Source: Lewinellaceae bacterium (GTDB taxonomy: Bacteria > Bacteroidota > Bacteroidia > Chitinophagales > Saprospiraceae). Taken from it: 64,000 nucleotides of DNA. This document shows, piece by piece, positions 6,707 through 15,549 of this stretch (positions within the stretch are counted from its first letter, which is position 1; each line of letters starts with the position of its first letter). Made by a program: the position numbers and the translations under genes. The stretch spans positions 124,001-188,000 of the forward strand of contig JADJYW010000015.1 in NCBI GenBank assembly GCA_016719605.1. Reading direction: 5' to 3'. The notes beneath the pieces were generated by a model. That model worked only from the letters and a program-made list of their open reading frames with translations. It ran no database searches and was not told the origin of the DNA.

Positions 6707-8788
6707 TCACTTGCCCGCAATACTTAGAAAGTACACAGTGAATCCCTTTCTCGGGTCGCTGGGGCGCTCCGGCTCGTAAATCACCTGGATGGTGTTGCTG
6801 CCCGGGCGGAGCCACTCGCGCTGGAGCGGCAACACATTTTCTTCCACCCCGTCGCCTGTATTGGGCGGTAGCCACACGGCGTTTTCCTTGTTGAATACCA
6901 CCAGTGCTTCGCGGTTGCTGTCCACCCAGCGGCTGCGCACCGTCAGCTCTATTTCGTTGGCGGCAAACAGTTGTTCGGGCAACGTGAGGTGGTACTCCCT
7001 GGACTCCAGTTTGTTGTCCACACAACCCACTTCCACCACGAGGTTTTGGCGTTCCGGCTTGGGCAGGGCGTGATCCCACCCGAACACCATGATACTGCCC
7101 ACGGCAGAGGCTTCCGGGTAGTAGTGCAGGTTTTGGTACACCCACAAGAGTGCGCGCTCGTCGGTAAATACATTTTCAAGGTAATAGTCGGCCAGTAGCC
7201 ACCCACGGGGCGACTGCTGCACGGTGCGCACCAGATCGTCGAACGAGGCGGCACTGGGGCCGCCGCCGGGGTTGGGCGCATTCAGTTTGTAGCCTTTGTC
7301 GCGGTTGTCGTAGTAGGCCTGCCGAAACCAGAGCACCTGCTCGTGATCCATGTAGTACGACACGGCGGTAGGTACGGTGGCCATAATCACATCGCCGGGC
7401 CGGCGGCGCTTGTTCACATAGTCGCAGGCTTCCTCCCAGTTGGTGAACGACCAACTGGCAATACGGGAATCCACGATATAGCCCTCCAATTTACGAGCCA
7501 ACGCCAGATCGGCCACAGAAGACCACCGGGTATTTGCCAAAAGCAGGACAAACGGCAGGGCCGCCACGGCAAGGCTCATCCGGGGCCACACCTTGCTGCG
7601 CAAAAAATGCCACAAGGCGTAAAAAAACACCCCCGCCGAGATCAGTAAATACGGGTAAGCAAAAATCAGATAGCGTCGCAGAAATGGCTCCCGAAACACA
7701 AAACTCAAGAGCAGGAATGGCAGGACAAAACTGCACACCAGCCACAGCCCTGCCCGTGGACGTATCCAAAATGCTGCCACCAGCCCCAGCAAAGCCGGAA
7801 TGTACAACAGGTTCAGGTCGTACACCAGCAGGCTATGGTACAGGTCAAAGGCCTCCAGCGGCTTGGCTTCCGCGAGGGCGCCCAGCCGGTTCCAGTCGGG
7901 TATGGCCCACTCGGTAATGTTGGACAGCAGGAATGGCGCCAGCGTAGTTTTCAGTACCTCGCCCAGTGGCGGAATAAATACAACCAGCAAGAGGGGCAGG
8001 GTAAGCCCGGTCAGCCAGATAAACTTGATGCGTTCGGGCTGCTCGCCACCTGCCCAGTAGGTGCCGGCCAACCGAAGCAGGCTGTACACGCCCACGGAAA
8101 ACACAAAGAAAAAAGTCAACTGATGCGACAAAAACGCGAGTACTCCGACTACAGGCAGCAGCCACAAGTGTTTTTTGGAGATGCCGGCCCGAGCCAGTCG
8201 GTCTTCGGAATCCGGCTTCGGGCCGGCTTCCAGCGCCATCAAAAAAACGAGGCCGAGCAGCAGGAAAAACAGGCTCAGCGGGGCGTAGTTCCGGCATACC
8301 CGCGACCAAAAAATCAGGTACAGCGACAAGGCGGACCCGCCTGCGGCAAACAGTCCGACATAACGATTGAACAGGCGTGTACCCACCCGGTACACCACAT
8401 AGACCAGTGCTGCGCCAAACAAAACACTCGGGAATCGCGCCCAAAATACACTGGAGCCAAACAGCACGAACCCCGGCAGTAGTGCCAGCGTGAGCAGGAT
8501 ACCGTTGTTGTCGTCGGTGAGCAGCGGGCCGCCGTCCTCCAAAAATCCCTTGGCCCGCATGACGTGTACATACTCGTCCATCCAAAGGCTTAGTTCCGAG
8601 ATGTTCAGGACGCGCAGGAGCAGCCCGATTGTCAAAAACAACAAAAGGATTTTGGGCGCCCACTGCGCAGCGAGGGCGCCGTAGTCCGGTGGACTGGCGG
8701 GAGTCGTAGCGGGTTTTGTATGGCCAGGTTTGTCTGCCTGCCGGGGCGCCGGTCGCTCGGCAGCGTGGCGTTTGGTCTTGCGTGTCAT
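6707..8788 (-). CDS. Polytopic membrane glycosyltransferase (ArnT/PMT-like, GT-C fold)
   Basis: The 693-residue protein has a positively charged N-terminus, about a dozen hydrophobic helices and a soluble C-terminal domain. The first luminal loop carries LWMDEYVHVMRA with the acidic pair expected of GT-C enzymes, followed by the helix pairs typical of the 4-amino-arabinose/mannosyl transferase group. Such enzymes move a sugar from a polyprenyl-phosphate donor to a lipid or protein acceptor on the periplasmic face; donor and acceptor here are unknown. The start at 8788 (MTRKTKRH) was chosen because upstream in-frame sequence runs into the promoter region of the divergent Mfd-like gene and shows no membrane or domain character. 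Confidence 0.75.
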   Translation of the reverse strand: MTRKTKRHAAERPAPRQADKPGHTKPATTPASPPDYGALAAQWAPKILLLFLTIGLLLRVLNISELSLWMDEYVHVMRAKGFLEDGGPLLTDDNNGILLTLALLPGFVLFGSSVFWARFPSVLFGAALVYVVYRVGTRLFNRYVGLFAAGGSALSLYLIFWSRVCRNYAPLSLFFLLLGLVFLMALEAGPKPDSEDRLARAGISKKHLWLLPVVGVLAFLSHQLTFFFVFSVGVYSLLRLAGTYWAGGEQPERIKFIWLTGLTLPLLLVVFIPPLGEVLKTTLAPFLLSNITEWAIPDWNRLGALAEAKPLEAFDLYHSLLVYDLNLLYIPALLGLVAAFWIRPRAGLWLVCSFVLPFLLLSFVFREPFLRRYLIFAYPYLLISAGVFFYALWHFLRSKVWPRMSLAVAALPFVLLLANTRWSSVADLALARKLEGYIVDSRIASWSFTNWEEACDYVNKRRRPGDVIMATVPTAVSYYMDHEQVLWFRQAYYDNRDKGYKLNAPNPGGGPSAASFDDLVRTVQQSPRGWLLADYYLENVFTDERALLWVYQNLHYYPEASAVGSIMVFGWDHALPKPERQNLVVEVGCVDNKLESREYHLTLPEQLFAANEIELTVRSRWVDSNREALVVFNKENAVWLPPNTGDGVEENVLPLQREWLRPGSNTIQVIYEPERPSDPRKGFTVYFLSIAGK

Positions 8789-8998
8789 GTCTGTTGTACG
8801 CGTTTTATTTTTCTGTTTGGCGTCGGAAAAAGGGAAAACGTTCACGCGATTAGCTGCTCCGTAAAAAAGCGTGTGCAAGTATCGGGAAAAGTGTAGAAAA
8901 GTACCGGAGATCGTGCAAGCGTGGAATCGAATGGTTCGATTATTTTGATTGAAGGCAGGCCGATTCGTAATTGCTGGTTTTTGAAAAATAACCCGCCC

Positions 8999-9006
8999 TA
9001 CCTTTG
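8999..9006 (+). promoter_or_regulatory. -7 element of the Mfd-N gene; near-leaderless
   Basis: TACCTTTG matches TAnnTTTG exactly and ends four bases before the GTG start at 9011. Transcription would begin at or next to the start codon, which predicts a leaderless mRNA. A TTTG at 8980-8983 could be a slightly close -33 element. Confidence 0.55.
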
Positions 9007-9010
9007 CCCC

Positions 9011-9997
9011 GTGAGTAATATCGGTCACCTTCTCGAACGCTACGGCGCACATCCCGCCATAGCAGAACTGGCTCGGGTTCTTCAAGAGCCGCGTGCCCGC
9101 ATCGAACTCGCGGGACTAACCGGCGCCCAGCCGGCCTTCGCAATTGCTGCTACGGTTTCAAACCTCTCGTCCACGGCCCTCTTCATCGCCGAGAGCAAGG
9201 AGGAAGCCGCCTACCTGCTGAACGACCTGCAGGGCATTCTCGGCGATCGGGTGGTGCATTTTTTCCCGGACAGTTTCAAACGCCCGGCCTTTTTCGACGA
9301 CCTGAACCCGACGCAAATCCTGCAACGCTCGGAAACGATCAACAAGGCAACCACGCCCTCGACCGGCGGTATGGTGGTGGTGACGTACCCGGAGGCCCTG
9401 TTTGAAAAGGTCGTATCGCCCGACGTACTGGCCCAGAGCCGCATCGAGGTGGTCACGGGCGAAAAACTGGACATGGAATTTGTCATTCAGGTGCTGGTGG
9501 AATACGGTTTCGAGCGCACCGATTTTGTGTACGAACCCGGGCAGTTCAGTATCCGCGGCGGCATCGTGGACCTGTTTTCCTACGGCAACGAGTTTCCGTA
9601 CCGGATCGAACTGTTTGACGACGAGGTGGAAAGCATCCGCACCTTTGATCCGCTGACCCAGTTGTCAAAACAAACCATAGGCAGCGTACGCATCGTGCCC
9701 AACCTGAACACGCGTTTCCGCCAAGACCAAAAGGTGCCGCTGTTCCGGGTACTGCCCGGCAATAGCGTCATCTGGATCAAGGATTTCCAGTTTTTGCTTG
9801 ACCGCCTGCAGTACTGCTTTGAAAAAGCCGAACAGTTTGCCGCCAGAATCAGCGCCCTGGATGCCGCCGAACTACGCGAGGTATTCCGCGATCGAGCGTT
9901 CGTGTATCCCGCCGACGTCGTGGAAGATGTGCGGGAACACGCGCTGGTTTTTTTGGGAAAACCCGGGACGGCAGTGCTCGAAATGCTGACAGCGTGA
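9011..9997 (+). CDS. Free-standing N-terminal (UvrB-homology) module of Mfd
   Basis: The 328 residues match only the N-terminal third of transcription-repair coupling factor Mfd, a protein of about 1100 residues. The segment FERTDFVYEPGQFSIRGGIV and the following DLF, plus FPYRIELFDDEVESIRTFDP, correspond to domain 2 and its border, the part that contacts UvrA. After RDRAFVYPADVVEDV the protein runs into EMLTA and a stop, before the domain 3, RNA-polymerase-interaction and motor domains. Downstream DNA is repeat, not the missing coding sequence, in any frame. It may be a deletion relic, or a stable module able to occupy UvrA without a motor. The GTG start at 9011 fits the promoter element just upstream. 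Confidence 0.8.
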   Translation: MSNIGHLLERYGAHPAIAELARVLQEPRARIELAGLTGAQPAFAIAATVSNLSSTALFIAESKEEAAYLLNDLQGILGDRVVHFFPDSFKRPAFFDDLNPTQILQRSETINKATTPSTGGMVVVTYPEALFEKVVSPDVLAQSRIEVVTGEKLDMEFVIQVLVEYGFERTDFVYEPGQFSIRGGIVDLFSYGNEFPYRIELFDDEVESIRTFDPLTQLSKQTIGSVRIVPNLNTRFRQDQKVPLFRVLPGNSVIWIKDFQFLLDRLQYCFEKAEQFAARISALDAAELREVFRDRAFVYPADVVEDVREHALVFLGKPGTAVLEMLTA

Positions 9998-10130
9998 ATT
10001 TTTCGAAAGGTTCTGGTTGGAGGGTTTTTGGTTGGAGGGTTGCGGCGGGCGCCCCGGGGGTGAAACCGCAGACAAGGTTTTTTGGTTGGAGGGTTTCTGG
10101 TTGCTCGAAATGTTGGCAGCGTGAATTTTT
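9975..10130. repeat. 29-bp direct repeat flanking reversed 15-mer units
   Basis: The sequence from 9975 to 10003, covering the last codons and stop of the Mfd fragment (TGCTCGAAATG, then CAGCGTGAATTTTT), recurs at 10102-10130 with two mismatches. Between the copies lie reversed 15-mer family units (GGTTGGAGGGTTT) and a GC-rich stretch. This looks like a duplication or slippage event at the truncation point. Confidence 0.75.
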
Positions 10131-10146
10131 ACCGCGAGACGCAACG

Positions 10147-10246
10147 TTTTTTGAACCGCGGAGACGCAGAGACACGGAGTTTTTTGAACACTCCGCGGTT
10201 CAAAAAACGCTCCGGTTCAAAAAACTCCGCGCCTCCGCGGTGAAAA
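10147..10246. repeat. Large CCGCGGAG/CTCCGCGG inverted repeat
   Basis: Arms built from TTGAACCGCGGAGACGCAGA and its relatives at 10149-10180 pair with ACTCCGCGGTTCAAAAAA near 10190 and with CTCCGCGCCTCCGCGG at 10225-10240. It follows the stop codon (10247) of the membrane TPR protein on the minus strand and separates it from the Mfd fragment. Confidence 0.65.
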
Positions 10247-12229
10247 CTACCGGTAAAGCACCTGCGCCGAGGCCTCCGCCCGGGCCTTCATTTCAGCAGC
10301 CTTTTGCGGATTTCCGGCGGCGGTATACACCTCCGACAGGGCATTCAGTACGCGTTCGTTCTCCACAAGCGTGGGCAGCCCGTGCTCCAGTACGGCAACG
10401 GCGTTTTTCAGATCCTGCTTTTCCTGAAAAAAATACTCGTAACCCATGCGGTAGCAAAACGCGTTGATCTTGTTTGGATTCCCGCCGCTGGTTGCCAGAT
10501 ATTTCATGTACTCGTCGAAGAACGGACGGAAGTTGGAGTTGTTCGGTATTTTTTCCAGCAGGATACCAAACTCGTGAAAAAGTTTATCCATCTGCTTGTC
10601 CTGCTCAAACCGGGCGGCGGCAATGGCGCCCTTCATCACCAGCGCCGAGCCGTAGTTCGGGTTGATCTCGACTGAGCGGTTGATGTGGTATTCCATCGTG
10701 TCCACCATCCGCTTTTTCAATTCGGGGTCTTTCGTTTTCAAATAGACATTCTCGTATAGTGCCGTCACATAAAAACAGTGCGAGCGGGCGCTGTTGGGCG
10801 AGGTCACGATGGAGGATTGGTTGAGCGCCATCGCATCTTTCCATACGGGCACGCGCCGGATGGTGAGCCAGCCGAAAACACCCACCACGATAGCCAGCAC
10901 ACCCACCCCCAACAGGTAGGGACGGTTGGTTTGCTCTTTGAACCACACGGGCGCTTTTTCTGCCAGAAGCCAGCCCACGAGCAAGCCAAATGCCACCGAA
11001 GGCATGAAGGCAAAACGCTCATTCATAAACGTACCCACCGACACAAATAAATTGGATACGATGCTGAGCGTCACCAGCCAGTAGGCGATGGCATAGGCCG
11101 GGACACGGCGGCTACGCAAATTCATCGTGGCCCATACGCCCATTCCGATGTACAGGGCCACCGAGGCCAAAGCACGCCAGTCGGCCCAGTCCACCTTGGG
11201 CACATGGTAGGGGTAATAGTCGTGCGTGAGCGGGTGCGGCCACACCAGAAGTTTGACATACCAGCCGAGCGTGAGGAAAGTCGTGGCCAGTTTTTCCCCA
11301 CCGGTCATGCCGAGGAAGGGGTTGTTCATCAGGTCGCCGATGGCGTTACCGTGGTCGAGCATAAAACCCAGCGCCTTGTAGCGCACAAGGATGAACACGA
11401 GTGCTGCAATAAACAGCGGCAGGCTGGCCGCCGCAATACGCCCCGTAGGTACTTTGGCAAAAAACCAGACCGTGAGCGGGATGACCGCCAGGAAGGTAAG
11501 TGCGTTTTCTTTGGCAAACAAACCCAGCAACAGCAGCAGACCCGATAGCCAGTACCACAGCCGCCCGTTGGTGTCGAAGTATTTCAGTGCGGCATACAAG
11601 GCGCCCAAACTAAAGAGCAGGGCCAGAATTTCGTCGCGACCTTTGATGTTGGCTACCGCCTCGGAGTGCAAGGGGTGCACCACAAAGATCAATGCCCCGA
11701 TGAAAGCCGCACTGAAATACCAGCGGCCGCCTTCACCAAGCGGGAAAAAACCCAGCAGGACGCGGTACAGCACGACACCCGTGATACCGTACAGCAGGAT
11801 ATTGATGAAATGGCTGATACCCGGCTGGTCTTTACCAAAAATACCGACCTCGGCGGCAAACGTAGCCAGCGAGAGCGGACGGTAACGCCCACCCTCCAGC
11901 AGCAGCAGGTTTTCCCTTTTTTGAAAATACCCCATGAAACTGTCATAACCGAAAATGTCGCCGATACCGGCAAAACCCTTCTGCACATACGCATTTTGCC
12001 AAAAAACCATCTGGTCGTCCAGGATGTAGCCATACTGCAAGGCCGCTCCATAGAGCACGAACGACAAGCTCATCAGCAAGAGCGCGGGCAGCCAGTGCTG
12101 CTCCAGGAATCCGGGTGCAAACGTTGCCGTACGAGGGGCAGATGCCGGTTGTTTTTTGGCCGTAACGGGTTTGTCTGCCGGGACGGTGCGTTTGATTTGT
12201 GGCGTTGGTTTGCCTTTACTCTTTGCCAT
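10247..12229 (-). CDS. Membrane protein with C-terminal TPRs, TMTC/DUF1736-like
   Basis: The 660 residues comprise a basic N-terminus, about 10-11 transmembrane helices and a C-terminal soluble part with TPR-like helices. The first loop DDQMVFWQNAYVQKGFAGIG, the GGRYRPLSLATF block and HPLHSEAVANIKGRDEILAL are hallmarks of the TMTC group, relatives of O-mannosyltransferases. An activity as a GT-C glycosyltransferase on the periplasmic side is inferred from family membership. With the GT at 6707-8788 it brackets the Mfd fragment, and the two may act in one glycan pathway, although they are not contiguous. A GATATTTG element about 27 bases upstream is one base off the promoter consensus. Confidence 0.75.
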   Translation of the reverse strand: MAKSKGKPTPQIKRTVPADKPVTAKKQPASAPRTATFAPGFLEQHWLPALLLMSLSFVLYGAALQYGYILDDQMVFWQNAYVQKGFAGIGDIFGYDSFMGYFQKRENLLLLEGGRYRPLSLATFAAEVGIFGKDQPGISHFINILLYGITGVVLYRVLLGFFPLGEGGRWYFSAAFIGALIFVVHPLHSEAVANIKGRDEILALLFSLGALYAALKYFDTNGRLWYWLSGLLLLLGLFAKENALTFLAVIPLTVWFFAKVPTGRIAAASLPLFIAALVFILVRYKALGFMLDHGNAIGDLMNNPFLGMTGGEKLATTFLTLGWYVKLLVWPHPLTHDYYPYHVPKVDWADWRALASVALYIGMGVWATMNLRSRRVPAYAIAYWLVTLSIVSNLFVSVGTFMNERFAFMPSVAFGLLVGWLLAEKAPVWFKEQTNRPYLLGVGVLAIVVGVFGWLTIRRVPVWKDAMALNQSSIVTSPNSARSHCFYVTALYENVYLKTKDPELKKRMVDTMEYHINRSVEINPNYGSALVMKGAIAAARFEQDKQMDKLFHEFGILLEKIPNNSNFRPFFDEYMKYLATSGGNPNKINAFCYRMGYEYFFQEKQDLKNAVAVLEHGLPTLVENERVLNALSEVYTAAGNPQKAAEMKARAEASAQVLYR

Positions 12230-12338
12230 GCGGTGCGGTGTTTGTGAAAAGCGCGGGCAAATATCGAAAGATTTGGGTGATAGGATGCACCGCCGAGGTG
12301 TAGCGTAGATTTTTACTGCGGCGGCGGCGTGCAGGTTT

Positions 12339-12357
12339 TACCGCAGAGACGCGGAGG
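12339..12357. repeat. Short copy of the CCGCAGAGACGCGGAG repeat
   Basis: ACCGCAGAGACGCGGAGGG lies between the divergently arranged TPR membrane protein start (12229) and the EF-G paralogue stop (12448). The rest of the roughly 220-bp gap shows nothing recognisable. Confidence 0.5.
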
Positions 12358-12447
12358 GTGCTTTTCCGCTACCGGCAGAAAAAACAGCCGCAGCGAAGAA
12401 CATTCGTCCTCCCTGCGGCTGTAATTTATTCAGCACTTGGGTGCGGA

Positions 12448-14585
12448 TCAATGGTGCTCCTCGTCCTTCGCATGCGCGGCGTAGTCGGCGGTCAATTTGG
12501 CCTGGATATCGCCCGGTACGGCGGCATAGTCGGCAAAGGAGATATTGAACTTGGCCTTGCCCTGGGTGAGTGCGCGCAGGGTGGACGAGTAGCGGTGCAA
12601 TTCCTTGAGCGGTACGCGGGCACGGATCACCTGGTAGTGCCCGTCGGCATCCATACCCATGATGATGGCGCGGCGGGTCTGGAGGTCACCCATGACGTTG
12701 CCCATGAATTCGGAGTCGCACAGTACCTCCAGGTTGTAGATTGGTTCGAGGATTTGCGGCGCCGACATCGGGAATGCTTCCTTGAAAGCGATGGTGGAGG
12801 CAATCTGGAAAGCCATGTCGTTGGAGTCCACGGGGTGCATTTTACCATCGTAGATGCTGACCCGGATATCCCGGCAATAGGAGCCGGTGAGCGGGCCTTC
12901 CTCCATTTTGGACATGATGCCTTTTTTGATAGCGTTGGTAAAGCGCGCGTCAATGGCGCCGCCCACGATAGCCCAGCAGAAGGAAAATTTGCCGCCCCAT
13001 TTCAGGTCTTCCGCCTCTACATTTTTTACCGTGAGGCCATGCGGAGTGGGCATGCCGTCGTAGTACGGTTCGATGCGCATGTGCACCTCGGCAAACTGCC
13101 CGGCGCCGCCCGACTGCTTTTTGTGCCGATGCGCATGGTTGGCCTCTTTGGTGATCGTTTCCCGGTACGGGATTCGCGGCTCTTCGTACTCCAGGTGTAC
13201 GCCAAAGTTCTGTTCGCTCTTGGTGCGCACAATCTCCAGGTGCAATTCGCCCTGGCCCTGCACGATGGTTTGTTTCAGTTCCATACTTTGCTCCACGAGC
13301 AAAGTGGGGTCTTCTTCCTGGATCGAGTGCAGGGCGTTGGCCATTTTTTCCACCTCGGCTTTGCTGGGTGGCACCACGGCCATACGAATGCGCGGGGTAG
13401 GGAAGTGGATACGTTCGATGCGCACCTCGGAGCCTTTGGGGTTCAGCGTCTGGTTGGTATGCGAATTTTTGAGTTTGACCGTGCAGCCGATATCGCCGGC
13501 CTGGAGTTCAGTCACTTGCTCGCGATTTTTGCCCTCGCACTCAAACAGGGCGGTAAAACGCTCGGCAGTGGCGGTGTCGGCGTTCGTGAGTTCGTCGCCG
13601 GCCTTGAGGGTGCCGGAATACACTTTGAAGTAGGACACATTGCCCACTTTCGGTTCATTCACGGTTTTGAAAATGAACACGCAGGGGCGCGCCTTGGGGT
13701 CGCAGGGTTTGGAGCCGCCGCCGTCGAGGCTTGCTGCGGGCCGGTCGGCAGGACTGGGACAGATGTCGTGGATGAAGCCCATGATGCGGCCCGAGCCCAT
13801 GTCGTTGAGGGCGGAGGCGCAGAAGACCGGGAAAAACTGGTGGTGCGCCAGGCCGATGCGCAGGCCGGTAGCCAGTTCCTCCTCGTCGAGCGTGCCGTTT
13901 TCAAAGTATTTTTCCATGAGGCCCTCGTCGTTTTCAGCAGCGGCTTCCACGAGCGCGTTGTGCATCTCGTTGGCACGGGACTTATGCTCGGCCGGAATGT
14001 CTTTTTTCTCCGGTTTTCCGCCGCCGGGCGGAAACACATACATAACCATACGCAAGGCATCCACAATGGCATTGAACCCGGGGCCTTGGTTGACCGGAAA
14101 CTGCAAGGGCAACACGCGATTGCCAAATCGGGCTTTGGCCTGTTCGAGCGTTTTTTCAAAATCGGATTTTTCGTGATCCACCTGATTGATAACAAACAGG
14201 GCGGGAGCTCGTACTTGTCCACATATTCCCAGATCAGTTCCGTGCCGACCTCCACGCCACCGCGGGCGTTGAGCAACACAACGGCCGTATCGGCCACCTT
14301 GAGTGCCGTGACCACCTCGCCCACGAAGTCGTCGAGGCCCGGGGTATCCAGTATATTTATTTTGGTGTCTTTCCAGCCACAGTGGAGCACGCTGGCGAAG
14401 AGGGAGTGGCCGCGCTGCTGCTCCAGCGGGGTGTAGTCGCTTTGGGTGTTGCCATCGCCGACATTGCCGCGGCGGCCGATGGCTTTGCCCTCGTAGAGCA
14501 TGGTTTCGGCAAAGGTCGTCTTGCCACATCCCGAGTGTCCGACCAGAACCACGTTTCGGATTTTACTGGTATCGTAGGTTGCCAT
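12448..14585 (-). CDS. Elongation factor G paralogue (EF-G2 type), one frameshift
   Basis: With one base restored, this is a 712-residue translational GTPase with the full EF-G domain order. G1 is GHSGCGKTTFAET (residues 15-27), G3 is DTPGLDDFVGE and G4 is INQVDHEKSDF. Domain II, III, IV and V segments follow, ending in DEEHH. The usual His of DTPGHVDF, which positions the attacking water in EF-Tu and EF-G, is replaced by Leu, as happens in the FusA2-like paralogues, so this is not the housekeeping factor. The N-terminal frame reads to VDKYELPP and then turns to nonsense, while the C-terminal frame resumes at ALFVINQVD. The shift is at 14199-14206 in a GGGCGGG run, and restoring one base gives an exact codon count. 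Confidence 0.85.
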
Positions 14586-14757
14586 ATAGGAGAAATTGAT
14601 GTTGATAAATGATTTGAGCGGTTAATGTAGGTCGGTTTGCCGAACGTGGGAAAGAAATGTTTGGAAAATTTTAGGCTCCTGTGGTTCCGGGAACGAACGA
14701 CCCTCCGGGGCCAAGCGAAACACAAAAAAAATTGAAAAAAATTTTTTCCGCTGGCAG

Positions 14758-14788
14758 CGTTTGGAAAACGGCCCTCGTTTTCCAAACG
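14758..14788. repeat. 13-bp perfect hairpin
   Basis: CGTTTGGAAAACG (14758-14770) and its complement CGTTTTCCAAACG (14776-14788) surround a five-base loop. It lies between the EF-G paralogue start and the small ORF at 14895. An A-rich tract precedes it, so it resembles a terminator for transcription on the minus strand, but no gene ending there is evident. Confidence 0.55.
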
Positions 14789-14894
14789 ATTTCGCCGCAA
14801 CGTGCAACCCGGTTTACAGCGGACTGCGTCAACTGCGGATCAAGGCCTGACCAGATACTATTTTCATCACTAATCGAACCAATCTTACACGACC

Positions 14895-14981
14895 ATGACC
14901 GCAACCATTTCGTACACCCTGCTTTTGGCAGCCATCTATGTGGCACGCAAAGTGCTCACCGTGAAAGAACAGACTGCCTGA
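14895..14981 (+). CDS. Putative 28-residue membrane peptide
   Basis: The ORF encodes MTATISYTLLLAAIYVARKV and then LTVKEQTA, a single hydrophobic helix followed by a basic-polar tail. It is followed after 24 bases by a strong intrinsic terminator (15006-15051), which implies that a short transcript ends here. Small single-helix peptides of this kind can be real genes, but no relative was recognised. Without conservation data this remains a suggestion based on the ORF-terminator pairing. Confidence 0.35.
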   Translation: MTATISYTLLLAAIYVARKVLTVKEQTA

Positions 14982-15005
14982 AAAAGCAGGTATTGCTCCC
15001 TCACG

Positions 15006-15051
15006 CATCGGGCGTCCCGGCTTTGTTCGGGATGCCCGATGTGTTTTTTTT
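15006..15051 (+). terminator. Intrinsic terminator
   Basis: The arms CATCGGGCGTCCCG (15006-15019) and CGGGATGCCCGATG (15028-15041) pair with one mismatch around an eight-base loop and are followed by eight T (15044-15051). Confidence 0.85.
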
Positions 15052-15110
15052 ACCCACAAAAGATGCCGGTATTGGAACAGGACGTTTAACTTGCAACAAA
15101 ACAAGGTATT

Positions 15111-15524
15111 ATGATCAGAAAATTGCTTTTTCAAGTTGGCGCACTCGCCCTCACGCTTTCCCTGTTCGCTTCCTGCTCCGCCCAAAAACGCTTTCAACGG
15201 CGCCTGGTAGGCACCTGGAATGTGGAACGTTACGAACAGCTCTATCCCAGCGGCAAAAGGGATGTCAGCCCGAATGTAGGCTCTGTTACATTTCGCCGCA
15301 ACGGCGGTGGGGAAAACGATCTGCCCGTGCTCACCCGCGGAGTGCGGATGCCCGACGCGGGCAGTTTTTCCTGGAAAAATACAACCGAAGAGGTCACGAT
15401 CATCAGCGGGAACACCTATTTGTCCAAGTCCTGGATCGTGATGCGCAACAAGCGCTCGCACCAGATATGGAAATCCACTACGCAGTCCGTGGTGCAAACT
15501 ATGGAACTGCGCAAGGCAAAATAG
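15111..15524 (+). CDS. Small lipocalin-like lipoprotein, function unknown
   Basis: The 137-residue protein starts with a basic, hydrophobic signal and a lipobox (LSLFASC, Cys about residue 22), so it is predicted to be lipidated. The mature part begins KRFQRRLVGTWNVERYEQ and has the WxVxxY opening common in small Bacteroidota lipocalin-like lipoproteins, followed by short beta-strand-like segments. It lies alone between the terminator at 15051 and the convergent FAD oxidoreductase. A specific role cannot be assigned. Confidence 0.7.
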   Translation: MIRKLLFQVGALALTLSLFASCSAQKRFQRRLVGTWNVERYEQLYPSGKRDVSPNVGSVTFRRNGGGENDLPVLTRGVRMPDAGSFSWKNTTEEVTIISGNTYLSKSWIVMRNKRSHQIWKSTTQSVVQTMELRKAK

Positions 15525-15549
15525 CGCACGCCCGGGAGACTGTCAAAAA

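Noticed and set aside
14199..14206. Programmed ribosomal frameshift in the EF-G paralogue
   Set aside because: No convincing slippery heptamer with a downstream structure, and three unrelated genes show the same kind of single-base homopolymer defect.
12358..14436. 692-codon open frame on the plus strand
   Set aside because: Antisense to the EF-G paralogue, which has clear GTPase motifs on the other strand.
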